Assembly (NCBI GenBank): GCA_036567985.1 | Contig: DATCTK010000065.1 | Coordinates: 1 to 6,720 of the forward strand | Direction: 5' to 3' | DNA: 6,720 nucleotides | Source of the DNA: SZUA-229 sp036567985 | Lineage (GTDB): Bacteria; Pseudomonadota; Gammaproteobacteria; SZUA-229 | Part shown: in pieces, positions 6,712 through 6,720 of the stretch | Layout: every line of letters starts with the position of its first letter | Position numbering within the stretch: position 1 is the first letter of the stretch | The notes under the pieces: model-generated | What the model was told of the DNA's origin: nothing | Databases searched by the model: none | Seen by the model: only the letters and a program-made list of their open reading frames with translations | Made by a program: the position numbers and the translations under genes

Positions 6712-6720
6712 GGAACCTCT

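Overview
The window looks like ordinary chromosome of a free-living gammaproteobacterium. The protein types (two-domain UspE-like stress protein, YbaL/KefB-type antiporter, CorA, DUF2279 envelope protein) and the style of the intergenic hairpin repeats both point that way. This is inferred from family resemblance, not from a marker gene. I see no rRNA, tRNA, CRISPR array, transposase or phage gene.

Layout: 1-935 carries no credible gene. It holds a roughly 690-bp structured repeat (42-729) bounded by a perfect 36-bp inverted repeat and full of hairpins, then a smaller degenerate palindrome (819-845). A minus-strand gene (936-1778) encodes an exported DUF2279/YfiM-like protein. Divergent from it, with start codons only 11-23 bp apart, a plus-strand pair follows: an exported TIM-barrel amidohydrolase and corA (Mg2+/Co2+ channel), 38 bp apart. 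CorA converges on a minus-strand pair with a 6-bp gap. That pair is a UspE-type tandem universal stress protein (5502-6482) followed 56 bp later by a CPA2 cation:proton antiporter with an NAD-binding RCK domain (3784-5445). The region upstream of usp (6483-6720) is again packed with hairpins.

Together, corA and the usp-antiporter pair form a small cation-homeostasis and stress neighbourhood: divalent cation uptake on one strand, and K+ (or Na+)/H+ exchange plus a nucleotide-binding stress protein on the other. The two exported proteins at the left have no clear link to this.

The most interesting material is non-coding. Two repeats, one at each end of the window, share an architecture on the plus strand: a hairpin with a CTGGA loop, then CCCGAAGGG(G)TGA, then a hairpin with an NGGA loop. 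Their stem sequences differ completely. Several further hairpins expose GGA in a loop, and one at 6692-6711 matches the SELEX consensus of the RNA-binding protein CsrA/RsmA at 11 of 12 positions on the minus strand. A dispersed RNA-structure family that interacts with CsrA/RsmA is a testable idea, not a demonstrated fact.
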